DNA from: Ampelocalamus luodianensis
Taxonomy: Eukaryota; Streptophyta; Magnoliopsida; Poales; Poaceae
NCBI GenBank assembly: GCA_036346255.1
Contig: CM070617.1
Span: 6,303,501-6,367,500, forward strand
DNA length: 64,000 nucleotides
Direction of reading: 5' to 3'
Shown here: positions 20,701 to 35,700 of the stretch, one piece after another
Layout: each line of letters starts with the position of its first letter
Position numbering within the stretch: the stretch's first letter is position 1
Notes under the pieces: model-generated
The model's input: only the letters and a program-made list of their open reading frames with translations
Databases searched by the model: none
What the model was told of the DNA's origin: nothing
Program-made: the position numbers and the translations under genes

Positions 20701-23700
20701 CTTCAATGGATGGCAAATCCATCTTCTTAGAAGCCGCTTACCAGATGCAGTTATGCAGTTATTGAGGTGCCTATACAGAGTACCTGCAACAAAGTAAGAG
20801 TACGGAAATATTACTGTCACTACATGATGTGATATGTTTACAAAATTATCACAGTGGAGAGAAAAAATAAGTAGAGCAGAACATAGTTAGAATGTGCACT
20901 CCTACCTGATGAACCACCATCAAAATTATTGCTGAAAATCTCAAGGTTCACAAGAGTCTGACCGTCCATCCTTAGACAAGTTTTGTACACATGGTAAGGT
21001 AAGACTTCCCCATTTTTAAGAGCATCTTCTAGCTGTTTTCAGATTGTAGCTTATCAGAACTTGAACACTTTTCAGGCTAAAGTTGTAGCGGATAATCTTA
21101 TGACAAGCACAACAATTACACTATGATTTGCAAGAAGTATTTTTTTTACATTGACACTAATTCGAAACCAGAACACCTTTGCACATATAATTGATAAAAT
21201 TGATGTGGTCAGCATAGGAAACTGAGACAGTTTTATATAAAAATATACGGACTGGTTAGTTGGAAAAATAAACAAACAATGGAAGATGATGGGCTGATGA
21301 CAGTGTTCTCAAGCAACATTTTAAAGCATTGATGTAAAGGAAATAACAGTTACTAATGACACAGTTGATTGACATGTCTTAACGGTGAGCAACAAAATGC
21401 AATCAAGAAAGAAAAGGAATTGGAGCAACATAAGTATACCATAAGCCTAGTCAAGTGACCAACAAGTCCGCCAAGTGCACAAATAGCTGCATCTTGATTC
21501 ACTGAATAATCCAATCCAGATAACCAAGAGTCTCTTGATGCTTTAAAGTATCCTTTAGAATGTACTAACATTCGGATTTGTGAAGCGTCAGAGAAATCTA
21601 TCCCGGATAGTGGGGTTAGCTGCATTTTCACAGAGCCTGCAGTTAAAAAAAAAGGTGTTACTTTTCAAACTCTGATATCCAGTTAACTAGCTATGTGACA
21701 AAAGAGCTATCATCTGCCAGTAGCTTTGCCTTTTTTAAGGGAAGGTGGGAGAGTTCCTACCTTATATATTGACAAGAGAGAAACCAGATAAATAGACAAA
21801 CTAAAAGAACAAAGGGTAATTTTTACCTGCTGAGGCATATTTTCTCATAGATATATGAGTTTCTTTTGAGAGGCCTGACAAAAGAGAACAGGTATTAGTT
21901 CCTTTATATATGAAGATTACCAGATAAAGTATGTTCTGACCTGAGGTTTCATAGATTATCTCTCTCGGAGAAACCTGAAAAAGCATACCAATGAATGACC
22001 CTTTCTAATCCATTGAAACAAAGAAAAGAGATCACAAGAGCGACAAGCCTACCTGCACCAACAAAGCCCCCAAAGCTGCAGATGAATCATCATCTTGGAG
22101 TGAACCCACCCAAATTTTAAGAGCAGCATAATCTAGAAAAGCAAATCCATAGACCCGAGAACCATTAGAAGCTAGAGTAACCTGAAAGTTCCAAAAAAAG
22201 AAAGGCTGCATTAGATCAAGATCACCTATGAAGAATGTTAACAAAAACTAATTCAAGATGCATTAGAAGTTATAACACTTGCAAAATTTCATCAGATGAT
22301 GCTACATAAACTGCTGGGACAAAGCTGACCCTCAGTAAACACTAGGATAACACTGCATGTTTCACAGGAAAATGGCATTGAAAATGTCATTTCAAGTATA
22401 GATAAAACCAATAGCTGAATGTTGTTTCACGAAATGTCTTCTGCACTTATTGGTTTCGCACATTTATACCAGATTTTAGATTCATCACTAATTTTGTTGT
22501 GCAAAATTATTTGGTTATTATATGCTATGACCACAAATGTTTAGTTTTTTCCCCTATCTTTTGAGGAAATAATGTTCTTTCTATTGTCAGATGGTTAGGT
22601 TTGGTGGTAGTATATTGTGTCTTTTCATGTGTATCGACTATCGAATAAACTTCCAAAGCATTATACCAAAGCATAATGGCCCAAATACAATACAATGCTT
22701 TGTTTAGAAGCAAACCTCTTTCAATGCAAGAAGGTGAACAGCATCAGCCCCCATGGTGCTGTCAGCTGCAGTTGATGGTGTGGATACATGAATCAACTTT
22801 CTTTCAATAACCTTGCAAAAGTAGAAGGAAAATGTTACAAGGAATCGGTCTATTGTAACTTAGAAGGAAAAGTTTACCTTACACTCAAACAAGAGCACAT
22901 ATTGAATATTTGAATTCAAGTGTGGAAGCATCAATCCTTGAGTTGCACAGGGTATATAGCTACTAAATTACATCTAGAATGGTGACTTAAGCCTCCAAAA
23001 AAACATTTTCGACTATCAGCAAGAATAGAAGGATGACGATCCACCATGTACATGCATATTCAAACAAAGAAATGTGGTTCATTCTAGAATCTAAACTATA
23101 GCACACTTTTGCCACCAGCTAAGTGGACGAATAAATCAGGATGACACTCAGAGCTAACAAAAAATGGGATTGGATTGATGAGAATACTGAACACTTACTG
23201 AATTTGATCCTCTAGCTTTGGCTTGTACTGCAGATTCCATTTGTTCTATTCTTCCAACTTTATACCTGGAAGGAAATGTTAGAATTATGAGCAGTACAGC
23301 CACCAAAACAAACAAAAGTGTTATGAATATCGCTTGTATTCATCATGAGGCCAATGGGCCAATATATATAGTAATGTATGGTATATATATAGGCAACCTC
23401 TTATATAATGGGGAAAATACATAGGCAATAATATGCATCTAACACCCCCCCCCCCTCAAACCCCAATATATATAGTCATGTGTGGTATATATGCAGGTAA
23501 CCCCTTATATAATGGGGAAAATACATAGACAATAATATGCGTCTAACACCCCCCTCAAACCTATGATGGATCAACAACATGAAGTTTGGAGATATAGAAG
23601 CTGTGTTAGGCTCTGATTTGCGCATTTGTGAAGAAGTCTGCTAACTGAAACTCTAAAGGCACATACTGAAGAGCAACAACCTAGTCCTGCACATGTGTCC

Positions 23701-26700
23701 GCATGTAGGAAACATCAACACCAATATGCTTGATAAACTCATGCTTCACCGGATCTCTAGTAATGCTAATAGCCCCTATACTGTCGGACAAAATAGGAGT
23801 GGGTGCTAAAACAGAAACACCAAAATCCTTAAGTAACCACCGTAGTCAAGTAACCTCCGCAGTCAACAAAGTCATAGCTCGCAACTCAACCTCAGCACTC
23901 GAACAAGAAATTGTTGTCTGCTTCTTAGTTCTCTAAGCAATAAGAGAACCACCAAGAAAAACACAATAGGCAGAGAGAGACCAGCGATCAGAGTGATCAC
24001 TAGCCCAAGTGGCATCAGAATATGCCTGGAGTTGTAAAGAGCTAGAGCGTGGGGAAAATAGATGACGAGTGATGGTTCCATGAAGATATCGTAGAACACG
24101 AAGAAAATGACTATAGTAGAGCTGAGTGGGAGCAGAAACAAACTGACTCAAGATATGTACAGAGTATGAAATGTCAGGACGAGTGACACCCAGATAAACA
24201 AGACTCCCAACAAGGTGATGATAGCGAGTAAGATCAGTAAGAGGCTCACATCAGTGGGTCGAAGATGAACATTAAGCTTCATGGGAGTCTCAGCAATGTG
24301 TTGATCCGTAAGAGAAGCATGATCAAGATCCTAGATATACTTTTCTTGGGACAGATAGAATCCCTCAGGCATAGAAATAACCTCAATCCCAAGAAAGTAG
24401 CGAAGAGGACTGACAGAGAAACCAGCTGTAGTGACAACAGAAGAGAAGCGATCAAACCAAGCACGAGGAGCTTGCTTGAGGCCGTAAAGAGAGCAGCAAA
24501 GGCGACAAACCATACCCTCAGCGACAGAATACCCCGTTGATGGCTGCATATAAACCTCCTCACACAGCTCACCATTGAGAAAGGCATTCTTGACATCAAG
24601 ATGCCACAGCAAGGAGTGCGAACGGTGGTCATGTGAGCCACAAGAGCAAAAGTCTCATCATAATCACGACCATGCTCCTGCTGAAAACCACGTGCCACGA
24701 GACGAGCCTTGTAGCGCTCAAGAGAACCATCAGAGCAGGTCTTAACCTTGTAGACCCACTTGCACGTGGTAGGAGTAACATGCACAGGAAGAGGAACAAG
24801 ATCCCACATGCTAGTGCGCTCAAAGGCAGCAATCTCCTCTGCCATCGCATGCTGCCACTCCTGATGAACAACAGCATCACAATAAGAAGTCGGTTCAGCA
24901 AGAGCAGCAGTAGCAAAACCAAAGCGCTCAGGACGCCGAATAGACTGGCGATCACGAAGAGCATATCAAGGAGAAGAGGCCGAAGAAGATGACCCATCAG
25001 AATAAGATGGCGCATCAGAAGATTCCACAACTCGCGAATGACGAGTGTAGTAGAGAGGATAAGAAGGAACAAGGCTAGGAGGAGCCTCAGGAGAGGGTGT
25101 CGGTGCAAAAGCAGCCATGCGACGCAGCAATGTGAGAAACTCCTGAGAATCAGAAGCACCAGAGCTCCTCTGAGAGGAGGAACCGCCAGTGCCCGTCGAA
25201 GGTGTTGTGAATAGCGCTTGTATTCAATATGAGGCCAATGGGCCAGTATATATACACAAGTACATGTGGTGAATATGCAAAGAACCCCTTATAACAATGG
25301 GGAATAACACACTATACATATATATCTCTAACACCCCCCCCCCCCTCAAACTCATGGTAGATCAACAACACTGAGTTTGGAGAGATAGAAACCGTGTTGT
25401 GCTCGAGTCTGGGCCTTCGTGAAGAAATCCGCTATCTGAAGCTCGGAAGGCACATACTGGAGAGCAATCACCTGATCATGCACACAAGACCGCATAAAGG
25501 AAGCATCAACACCAATATGCTTGGTAAGCTCATGCTTCACGGGTCACGGCAACACCGATAGCACCGCACTATCGGACAAGAGAGGAGTCGGTGTAGTGAC
25601 GAAACACCAAAATCCTCAAGTAACCACCGTAGCTGGTAATCTCTGTGTCAAGAGAGCCGTGGCTCGCAACTCGACCTCTGCGCTCGAGCGGGACAACTGC
25701 GATCTGCTTCTTCGTCTTCCACGCAATGAGAGAACTACCAAGAAAAACACGATGCGCGAGATAGACCGCGATCGAGAGGATCGGTGGCCCAAGTAGCATC
25801 CGAATAAGCTGAAGTCAGAATGAGCCGGAGTGTGAAAAGAAAAGACGGCGAGAGATAGTCCCACGAAGGTATCGCAGAACTCGAAGAAGGTGGTCGTAGT
25901 GGACTCGAGCGGGGCAGATCTGAATCGACTCGAATGTGGACTGGATAAGTGATATCTGGACGAGTAACAGCAAGATAGACAAGACTCCCAACAAGATGAC
26001 GATAGCGAGTCGGATCAGAAAGAGGCTCGCCATCATAGGGTCGGAGGTGAACATTGAGCTCCATGGGAGTCTCAACAGTACACTGATCAGTGAGAGAGGC
26101 GCGATCAAGAAGATCCTGAATATACTTCTCTTAGGACATAAAGAAACCATCTGGAGTGGAAGTAACCTCAATCCCAAGAAAGTAACGAAGAGGACCAAGA
26201 TCCGACATAAGAAACAGATCACTAAGACGAGCCTTGACAAAGGCAATGTACTCAGAATCATCTCCGGTAATGATCATGTCATCAACATACAGAAGAAGAA
26301 GAGTCCGACCACAAGACGAAGTGTGGACAAAGAGCGCAAGATCATGATCACTAGCTGAAAAGCCAGCAGCAGTGACCACAGAGGAGAAGCGCTCAAACCA
26401 AGCACGAGGGGCTTGCTTGAGGCCATAGAGAGAACGCGAAGACGCATGCGGACCATGCCCTCGAGAGCAGAATACCCGGTGGCGGAAGCATGTAGACCTC
26501 TTCACGCAACTCGCCATTAAGAAAGGCATTCTTGACATCAAGCTGAGAAACAGACCAGTGGCGAACAAACGCCACCGCAAAAAGAGTGCGGACAGTGGTC
26601 ATGTGAGCCACAGGAGCAAAAGTCTCGTCGTAGTCACGACCATACTCCTGCTGAAAGCCACAAGCAACAAGACGCGCCTTATAGCGCTCAAGAGAGCCAT

Positions 26701-29700
26701 CAGAGCGAGTCTTAATCTTATAGACCCACTTACACGTGATGGGACGAGAGTGAGATGGAAAAGGAACAAGATCCCAAGTACCAAGACGCGCTCGAGGCGA
26801 CAATCTCTCGGCCATAGCATGCTGCCACTCAGGATGAGTAACAGCATCCCGATAGGAGACAGGCTCAAGAGTAGCTGCACCAGAAAAACCAAAACGAGCA
26901 GGAGGCCGAATCGACTGGCGATCGCGAAGAGCGTAGCGAGGAGAAGATAACCCATCAGGGGAAGATGGATCATCAGGAGAAGATAGAACATCAGGAGAAG
27001 ATGGCTCATCTGAAAGATCCTCAATACGAGGTCGACGAGTGTAGACGAGTGTAGTGGGAGGAGCCTGAGGAGCCGCAGGAGACGAATCAGGCGACGACAA
27101 CGGCGGAGAGGTCACAGGAGGAATATGTGGAGACTCAGTGGGACGGGTGGATGAGGGTAAGACGATATAGGTGTATCCGGAAAGGTAAAAAGGACGAGAC
27201 TCCACAGAGGAAGCCGCCGCCGAAGGAGAGGTAGGATGTGGGTAGAAGGGCGAGACTCGTCGAAAGTCACATCCCGAGAAATCGCGTCCGTCGACCAACA
27301 GATCCCAAAGACCGATATCCCTTGTGCTCGACAACGTATCCCGTAAAGACACACTCAACGATGGCGCAATCGGTTTGGTACGTTCTCGAGGGGCGAGGAG
27401 AACATAGCAAACACAGCCAAACAGACGAAAGGCAGAGTAATCAGGAAGAAGACCACAAAGACGCTCAACAGGAATCGCACCCTGAAGAGCAGAAGAGGGT
27501 TGGATGTTAACGAGATAGGTGGCAGTGGAAACAGCCTCGGCCCAAAAGTGGGGTGGAATAGAGACGGCAATCATCAGTGCACGAGCCGTCTCAAAGAGAT
27601 GACGATGCTTGCGCTCAGCGATACCATTCTGAGCATGAGCACCAGGACAAGAGAATTGAGCGAGAGTACCCTGCGCAGTAAGGAAGCTGCGTAGGTAACG
27701 AGAGAGGTACTCGCCAGCGGAGTCAGCATGAAAGACACGAATAGGAGTGGAGAACTGTATATGGACCATAGTAGCAAATTGTTTATAGATAGATAAGACC
27801 TCACTACGAGAAGACATGAAATATATCCAAGTGTGGCGAGAAAAATCATCTATAAAAATGATATAATATCGATGACCCCCTTTCGAAACAAAGGGAGCCG
27901 GACCCCAAACATCTGAATGAACAAGATCAAAAGGACACTGAGACACTGACTCACTATGTGGATAAGGAAGCTGAATCTGTTTACCTAACTTACAACCCTG
28001 ACAATCTAAAGACACATCTCCGGAGACAGACCCCAGAAGACCACAACGAACCAAAGACGACAGACGAGATCCACACAGATGACCAAGACGGTGATGCCAC
28101 TGCTGGAAAGAGCTGGTAGGCGAAGTGGTAGAAGCTGAGAGACTGGCGGCAACGATAGCAGCGGAAGGAAGGTGAAGCCAGTCAAGCTCCCAGAGACGCT
28201 GTGAGTCAAGGCGCCGAGGGCCAGAACCAACCAGTGCTCCCGTGTGGCGGTCCTGAACACAACAAGAGTCAGAGTCGAGAATGACCCGACAACCAAGATC
28301 AGTAATCTACCCAGTAGAAAGAAGCTGCATGGTAAGGCGAGGAATATAAGCAACAGAAGGAACATGAAAAGATGAGTTGCTAAGAGGTCCTCGACCAGAG
28401 ACAGAAAGAGATGTACCATCAGCAGTAAGAACACTGATAGGAGAATCAAGGGGTGTGATGAAAGACAGAGTGGAAGAATCAGGAGTCATGTGAAAAGATG
28501 CTCCAGAATCAAGAATCCACGGGGAGGTACATGACTGTGTAGGAGGTGGTTTCTCAATACCCAAGAGTCGAATGTGAGCACGCAAAACACGCCGAGGAGA
28601 ACACGGCGGCAAGCGGCGTCGAGTCCGGCTATCTCTTGCTCGATGAGAGAAATCACAAGAAGTCGATGCAGCGCCGATGTAGAAGACCGATGCGCGCACT
28701 AGTAGAAGAACGGCGAAAGATGCCGCCGCTTCTTATAGCATCGGGACTCAATGTGGCCGACCTTGTTGCAATCGGGCGGTGAGGCGACCACCGCCGGATG
28801 GAGCGCCACCACCTCCCGTGGTAGCGGCGGAGAAGCGGTGTCTTCAAACGTGGAGCAATCGGTGTAGCAGTGGGCGAGCGGCGAGCACGGAGGGAGTGGC
28901 GGCGAGCGCCACCACTCAGCGAGTCTCTCTCGCTCGTATCTCGATGGGGCCTCGGAGAGTGACACGAGGTGGCGTGCAAAGAGCTGGGCACGCCGCATTG
29001 CTCGACTCGGAGACGGCGAGTAAGGAACTCGTAGATCCGCCGAAACTCGTGTCAAGACGCATGCCTAGACAAAGATCGACAGAGCGGCGGCCAAGGTGCG
29101 GAGAGAGTCCAGCTGACGCCAGACAGCAGAGCTCTGAGCGTAAAAGGCGTCAACAGTAGCATCACCCTGCTGAAAAGAGTGCTCCTGGCGGACCACGGAC
29201 AGATAGAGAGCATCACCGGAGGGCTCGTAGCGCTGACGAAGGTGAGTCCACATCTGGAAAGCAGTAGGGAGTCCCACAACCTCAAAAGAGAACTGAGGCT
29301 GGATACTGGCGATGAGGACAGCAGCAGCCCGAGCGTCATCGTCGTACCACTGAGTGTAGGCGGTCAGGCGATCCTTGTAGAAATCCAAAGCCTCCTGGTA
29401 GGCGAGATAGCCTCATCATCGCCAGCGAAGGTCTCGCAGCAGACCTTGTTGTCTGTTGAAGCGGCGCAACAAAGCGTAGGCTCCATCGGAGGCGTAGGCA
29501 AGCGGACGGTAACATCGCCGAGAGGACGCCCGAGAGGAAGACCACGCATGTGGATGCGCATGAGACACAAAGTCGGTGTAGTTAACACCATCGAAGATCA
29601 CCGGCAATGGCGAGGAGAAACGGTGCCCATTGGTAGGCGGCGCTGGACGGCGCGGCGACCAAGGCAACGAAGTCTAACAGGCGGCGCTGGACGGCACGAA

Positions 29701-32700
29701 GGTTAGATCGATTTTTTTTTGACTTCGGCTTACTTACGAGCCGCTCGGCCGGCCTAGAGCGAAAAAAACGCCCGAGCGAAAAACGCGCGCCTAGGGTTTC
29801 CTGGCGGCGGCGGCGCCTGACAGGGGCCTGGCGGTAGCGACGGCCCTCGGGCGGAGAGTGGCGGCGGCGGAGAGTGTCGGCGGCGGCGCGCCAGCAAGCG
29901 ATGGCGGAGCGGCGACGCCGACAGGGCGTGTCGGCGGCGGCGGCGCGCTAGTAGCAGCGGCGGTGGAGAGGCCTGGCGGCGGCAACTCGTGGCACGGCGA
30001 TGGAGGCGGCGCCTAGCCTCCGTGGCGACGACGCAATGCGAGTCCGCGGCGATGGGCGAGGCGGAGGCGCGAGGCCGAGGCGGAGAGGCGTCTGCGGGCG
30101 GGACAAGCGAAAGCCGGCGACGGCAGCGTGGCCCAAATGATGGAGAGGCAAAGACCTAGCCTCCCATGGCGACGGACGCGGCGAGTCCCGCGGCGATGGA
30201 CGAGGTGGAGGCGCGAAGGACAGACACGCTTAGGCGACGAGCGGCGACCAGAGAAGACCCGGGAGACGCGGAGGCCGAGGCGGAGGCACGGAGGCCGAGG
30301 CGGTCGGAGGCGACGCCGACGGCCGGGACAAGCGAAGCGACGGCAAACCCTAGGTTCGCTCTGATACCATGTTGTGAATAGCACTTGTATTCAATATGGG
30401 GCCAATGGGCCAGTATATATACACAAGTACATGTGAATATGCAAAGAACCCCTTATAACAATGGGGAATAACACACTATACATATATATCTCTAACAGAA
30501 GGATGGCCACCACAATATAAATCCTTCTTGTAGCAGAACTGCTCCACATGCCCATTCTTGTTGCAATAGGTGTAGTGGAGTCCCCTACCAACAGTAGCTA
30601 TCACTTGTGAAGACAACTCGTGATGGAGTAGCTATAGCGGGTGTAGAAGCTAGAGGAGCTACCAGAACCGAAGGAAACGACTGGGACGGCAGCAGACCCA
30701 CAACACAAAGGCGAATCTCCTCAACACGAACAGCTGCAAGGGCCTCCAACAGTCACACGAGGGTGGCGCGCCAACAACTGAGCACGAGTCTGCTCATACT
30801 CAGCCCGGAGACAGGTCAAGAAGTCGTAGATGTGACGAAGTTCCAGGTAAGACCACTGACGCTGACAGCACTGACAAGTGTGGCAAACATTCGGTCCCAA
30901 AGAGTCAATCTGACACCATATCGCAGACAATTAGGCATAGAACTCGTCCACAGTGGCACCTCCCTGCTGTAGCGACTGCTCCTGACGCACAACATAAAGG
31001 TACAAGGAATCACCAGACAGCTCGTAGCCGTTGCGCAGATGTGTCCACATCAACTGTGTTGAAGCTAAGCCAACCACATCCCAGTGAGATGCATGTCTGT
31101 AACATCCCAAAGTGTTGTTACCAAAATAACAATTAATAAAGTTATTCTCTTATTGGATTTTTCGAGTTTCAATAGTGTTTTCTTGTTTTTCTTAAATCTA
31201 TAAGATTTTAAAAGTCAAAAATAAAATTTATTGAGTTTTATGAGTTTTATTGGATTTAAAGTGAAAAATAAAATTTTAAGTAATTTCTGGAATTTTTTTT
31301 GTAATTTTAAAAGCTTTTTACTATTTATTTTAAAATAAAAATATTTACTGTTCAAAAATAAAGGCCAAATTTAGGTTGGAATTATTTTTATTAAGTTCCA
31401 AATAATTCAAGGTATTTTTGTGAATTTTTCTAGAATTTTTGGACTCTATTTGCTATTTTCTAAAAATCTATTTAATTTATTGATTTATTTAAAATCCGAA
31501 AATCATGTAAATCATTCGGACCGTCCAAACCTCGTGAACAGTACCTTACACAGTATACGGTGAACAGTAATTTCGAAAAAAAATAATTTAAATAAAAAAA
31601 TTTAACTTCCCGCGGGTCACCCATCCCGATTCTGCTATGAATACAAAGACACTTAACCAACAAGCTCTTCCATGCATGCACTACCATCTTGCTTTTCTTA
31701 TTTCAATCAATAATCCTCCCTTCTTTATTCCTTTATTCCCTCTCTCTCTCCTACCTTTCTTCCACCTCACGACGCGTACATGTCCAGTTCCATCCGAAAA
31801 CACCAGACAACACAGTATTTACATTTCTTCCCCGTTCTTCTCGCTCGGACCACCAAATTCAATTCCGTTTAAAACATTGCGACCCCGTAATCACCGCGCC
31901 ATTACCTCGGTGCATTCAAAGCCCCTGAAACCGCAGCTCATCAGTCAATTTGCCGTTTTCTTCGTCATTAACCTCAAAACCAAAACTGTAGCCGAAATTG
32001 TCGTCGTTAATCACTCGTGTTCCCGGCGATTCGATTCACGGGAGAGCCTATAAATTGGCGTACCGACATCTCTTCTACCCCATTACATCCCCTCCAAGTC
32101 TCATATCCACCGGAGCACCAAGGACATTGCATTTTCGTTTTTCCCGAATGACGGTCGCTTCACTCAAATCGTCGATTCGTCGCCTCCGGTAAGCCAAAGT
32201 TCAATTCTTCGCTACTGCACGATCTTCATCGTCTACTCTACCTAATGCTAACCTCTATTTGTTCAATTTTTCGTCGAGCGACGCCGCCACCGTGCCGCCC
32301 TTATTCCGGCCGCCGGCCATCGTCGCGCCGCTTCTCCGGGCCATCTCCGGCCTCCCCGAGCTGCGACACACCATAACCGTGCCGGCGCACAGCTGGTGCG
32401 CACACTCCCTGCCCCTCCGCGTCACTGGACCGCCGCCGCCATGCGTGTTAGAGGAGGCAAGTTAGCCCTTTCGTTGCCATAGGTCTGAGTTCGAATCCTA
32501 TGAATCCCATTGTTTTCCAGTTTTCTTTTATTTTCTTTGTGTCAATGACAGCACGCCCCCACACGTCATACACACCACATGTTCGTTGTCCAGCCAAATC
32601 GATTCCTGTACAACTTATCTAGTCCAGTCAATAGCTTCCATTTTTTTTAATAAGAATTGATTTTCCATAAATTCGTTCTCTTCCATACAAAGTCCAAATC

Positions 32701-35700
32701 CGTTGATTCTTTCTTCTAAGTTCATCTAAATTCACCCACTACTTACAGTATTTATTTTGTAATTTTTAGATTTTATTCAATTTCTGGTATTTATTTGTTC
32801 CATTTTGTGCGTCCGCCTTTCTCCTCGCCACCGCCAACCTTGCGCGCTCCACCCCAACCATGGTGAGCGTTGCGTTCCATTGTTTCCCTTCAAATCGCCA
32901 CAAACCTCACCCGTTAACTCCTTTCGCTTGCGGAACGGCGATGTTAACCCGAAGGTCGTCTCCGCGCGTTCGCCACCATCCGATGTCTTCCACGAACCTT
33001 CGCGGCGTTGAGTTCGCCTCGACATGTTCTACATCATACTTCCTCGCCATGTCTATAAAACTTTTCTTTGTTCCTAGTCAATCCAAACACAATTTCTAGT
33101 GAATAGTATTTTCGGAATTCTATCATTTCATGTGATTTTCAACCTTCCGAATTTCGTTCTCCTCATACGAACTCCGATTCCATCGATTCAACCGTAAATT
33201 CATCTAAAATCAATACCTTCCTCCCAATTTATTTTGGATTTTATTTGGATTTTATTTTAGTGTTATTTGAATTTAGCTCGTTTTCACGTATAGATTTGAC
33301 GACTTGGACGACCGGATTTCGGCGCCATTTAAGAGCAACGAGTAAACAAGCAAGGCAAGTTATACCCTTGATCATGTTGATCCCATTATTTCAAATTATT
33401 TATATTCTGCTTTAAATTATTATGCATGCTTATTTATATCAGTAATTTAAAGTCCTGCTTTAAATGTATAGTTATGCCTAAACTCCTTTGTATAGCCAAT
33501 TTTGATAATTGAAGCAAACATATTGTCACCATAGGTAAAACCCGGTTGATACGATAGTATGAACTAGAACATTTTGAGAAAAATCGAAGCTTAGCCATGC
33601 TTATAGACCAAACATGTTTATTTTGGGAAATTTCACCATAAATCAATTGTTGTTCGAATTGTATCCATGACATCGGTATGTTATGGAAGTTTATGACTTT
33701 GAAAAATGAAATAAATAAAAATGGTTTGGACTTGGGCATAATGGATGTTCGGTGGGTGCAAGTTTATGCACGGCTCAATCGGGATGGTTGAGGCTCATGG
33801 GTTTTGTTGGAAAGTTGCCCAAGTCGCTTAAGGACCGGTCTTGAGCGCATGATGCTATGCCACTACCGTACCACGATATGTCCTCGGTATGGGAGTAGGA
33901 CACGCTAATTAATCTGCAATGTTCCACCGTGGTCGTTCCTCACGGATGAAATGGGTAGTCATGTTACGACTTATGTTAGTCCCACCTAGCGCAAGAGGGC
34001 CCGAACCGGAGGTCTTTATTCCAAAGGGGTGGTGGAAACCTTAGCGAGGGTAACTACGGTGGAATGGAGCTTTGTAAAGGCCTTGACACGTGCTCTAGAC
34101 CGCTCACCCAAGGTAGTGAGCGGTGGCATAGATATATGCTTGGACAAACTAGAGAAGTCTTGTCATGTGGGTAAAGTCGTACAACCTCTGCAGAGTGTAA
34201 AACTATTCGAATAGCCGTGTCCACGGTCATGGACATGCTAGCGTAACTACTCAAAGTTAGACTTTGGTTTTGTTTGAAAATGACTCCTTCAAACCGGTTT
34301 ATCGGATGGGAATTGGGCAGGAAACCATGTGATAGGAGGGTATCCTTCACCAATCATGTGTGAATGTTATCTGACTATAAAATTGAGAATTTTAGTTATA
34401 AAATACCTGCTTTGGAACTTAGTACAAGTATTTAAAGAAAATGCTGCTTTATGCAAATAACTTTATAAGCCATCCTTTGTTACATCCATATATGCATGTC
34501 ATTCTGTTACTTGACGGGTGTAACTTGCGAGCACGGAAGTTGTGCTCATTCTTGCTTATGCACACAAAATTTCAGAGGAGAAGAACGTTGCTACCGATGT
34601 GGATCTCGACGACTAGGCCGCTTCCCGATCGATTGCACGTGGCGGTCATTAATCGACCCTACTACTTCTTCGTTTCCACGTGTTTATTTTATTATTGGCT
34701 GTAAGCCTCCTTTGTAATCAACTCTGTTGTTATTTATTAATAAAGTTGTGATATGAATTTGTTATCATTTTGTTTACTGTGTGGACTAGCTACTGATCAT
34801 GGGACTAGTTCAGAAATGCACAGAGGATCTGGGTGTAGTAATACCCGGGTCTGACAATGTCCATGCTAGCAACCAGAATAGCAAAGGCACGGGCATCCTC
34901 ATCAAGCCATGTCTTGTAGGCAGCATACTAAGTCTGAAAGGTCTCTGTGGCATCCTCAAAAACCTCAGATGCCTTTGTACGAGCATCGTCGGAAGCATCC
35001 TTCAGGAGTACAGGCTCAGTAGGTGGAACAGGGCGGGGCGGACAAGGCAACTCGCCAGTAAGAAACTCCCAAAAGCGTTGACCACGCATGTGGAGACGCA
35101 TGTGCTGAAACCAGTCCCGATAATTGAGACCATCGAAGATCACCGGACAGCAAGGAACAAAAACAGTGCCTGGAGGCTTTTTTGTTCTTTCTTTCTCTCT
35201 TTTTTTCTTTTTTTTTTTGCGCTCTCTCTCTCTCTCTCAAGCCAGCTCACTCCCGCTAGAAACACAGAGGGCCTATGAAGGAAAATGCCAAAGGCGCACA
35301 AGGGGGAACCCTAGTTCCCCCTGGCAGCGGCGGCCCTCATGGCGGCAACGGTGGCGGCACAACCCGAGCGGCGACGGCCAAGGGAGAGGCGCGACGTCGG
35401 CAACTGGTAGATCGGCGGCGACCCACAATGACGAGCGGCGGCAGCCAAGAAAGATGGAAAGCTACAACGGCTTGGAGAAGATCCCACGGGCGGTGAAGAT
35501 GAGGCGGGGCAGCTGTTGCTCAAGGAAGACGAGGCGTCCCTTCGATTGAAGACGAAGCAGAGGCGTCGTCGAAGAGGAACCAGAGGCGAGCGAAGCAGAG
35601 GAACCAGCGAAGATGAACGACGACGAAACGAAGAGGCACCAGCGACAGGATTGCAAAGCCAGGCAACAGCTGGAAGATGAACCAGCGGCGACATGATGAA

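Noticed and set aside
26393..28054. Host gene with 553 codons in MSH7 intron 4
   Set aside because: Integrase and RT motifs, LTRs and target duplications show it is copia sequence.
29179..29706. 175-codon plus-strand ORF
   Set aside because: It is antisense to copia gag of the inner element and has no recognisable domain.
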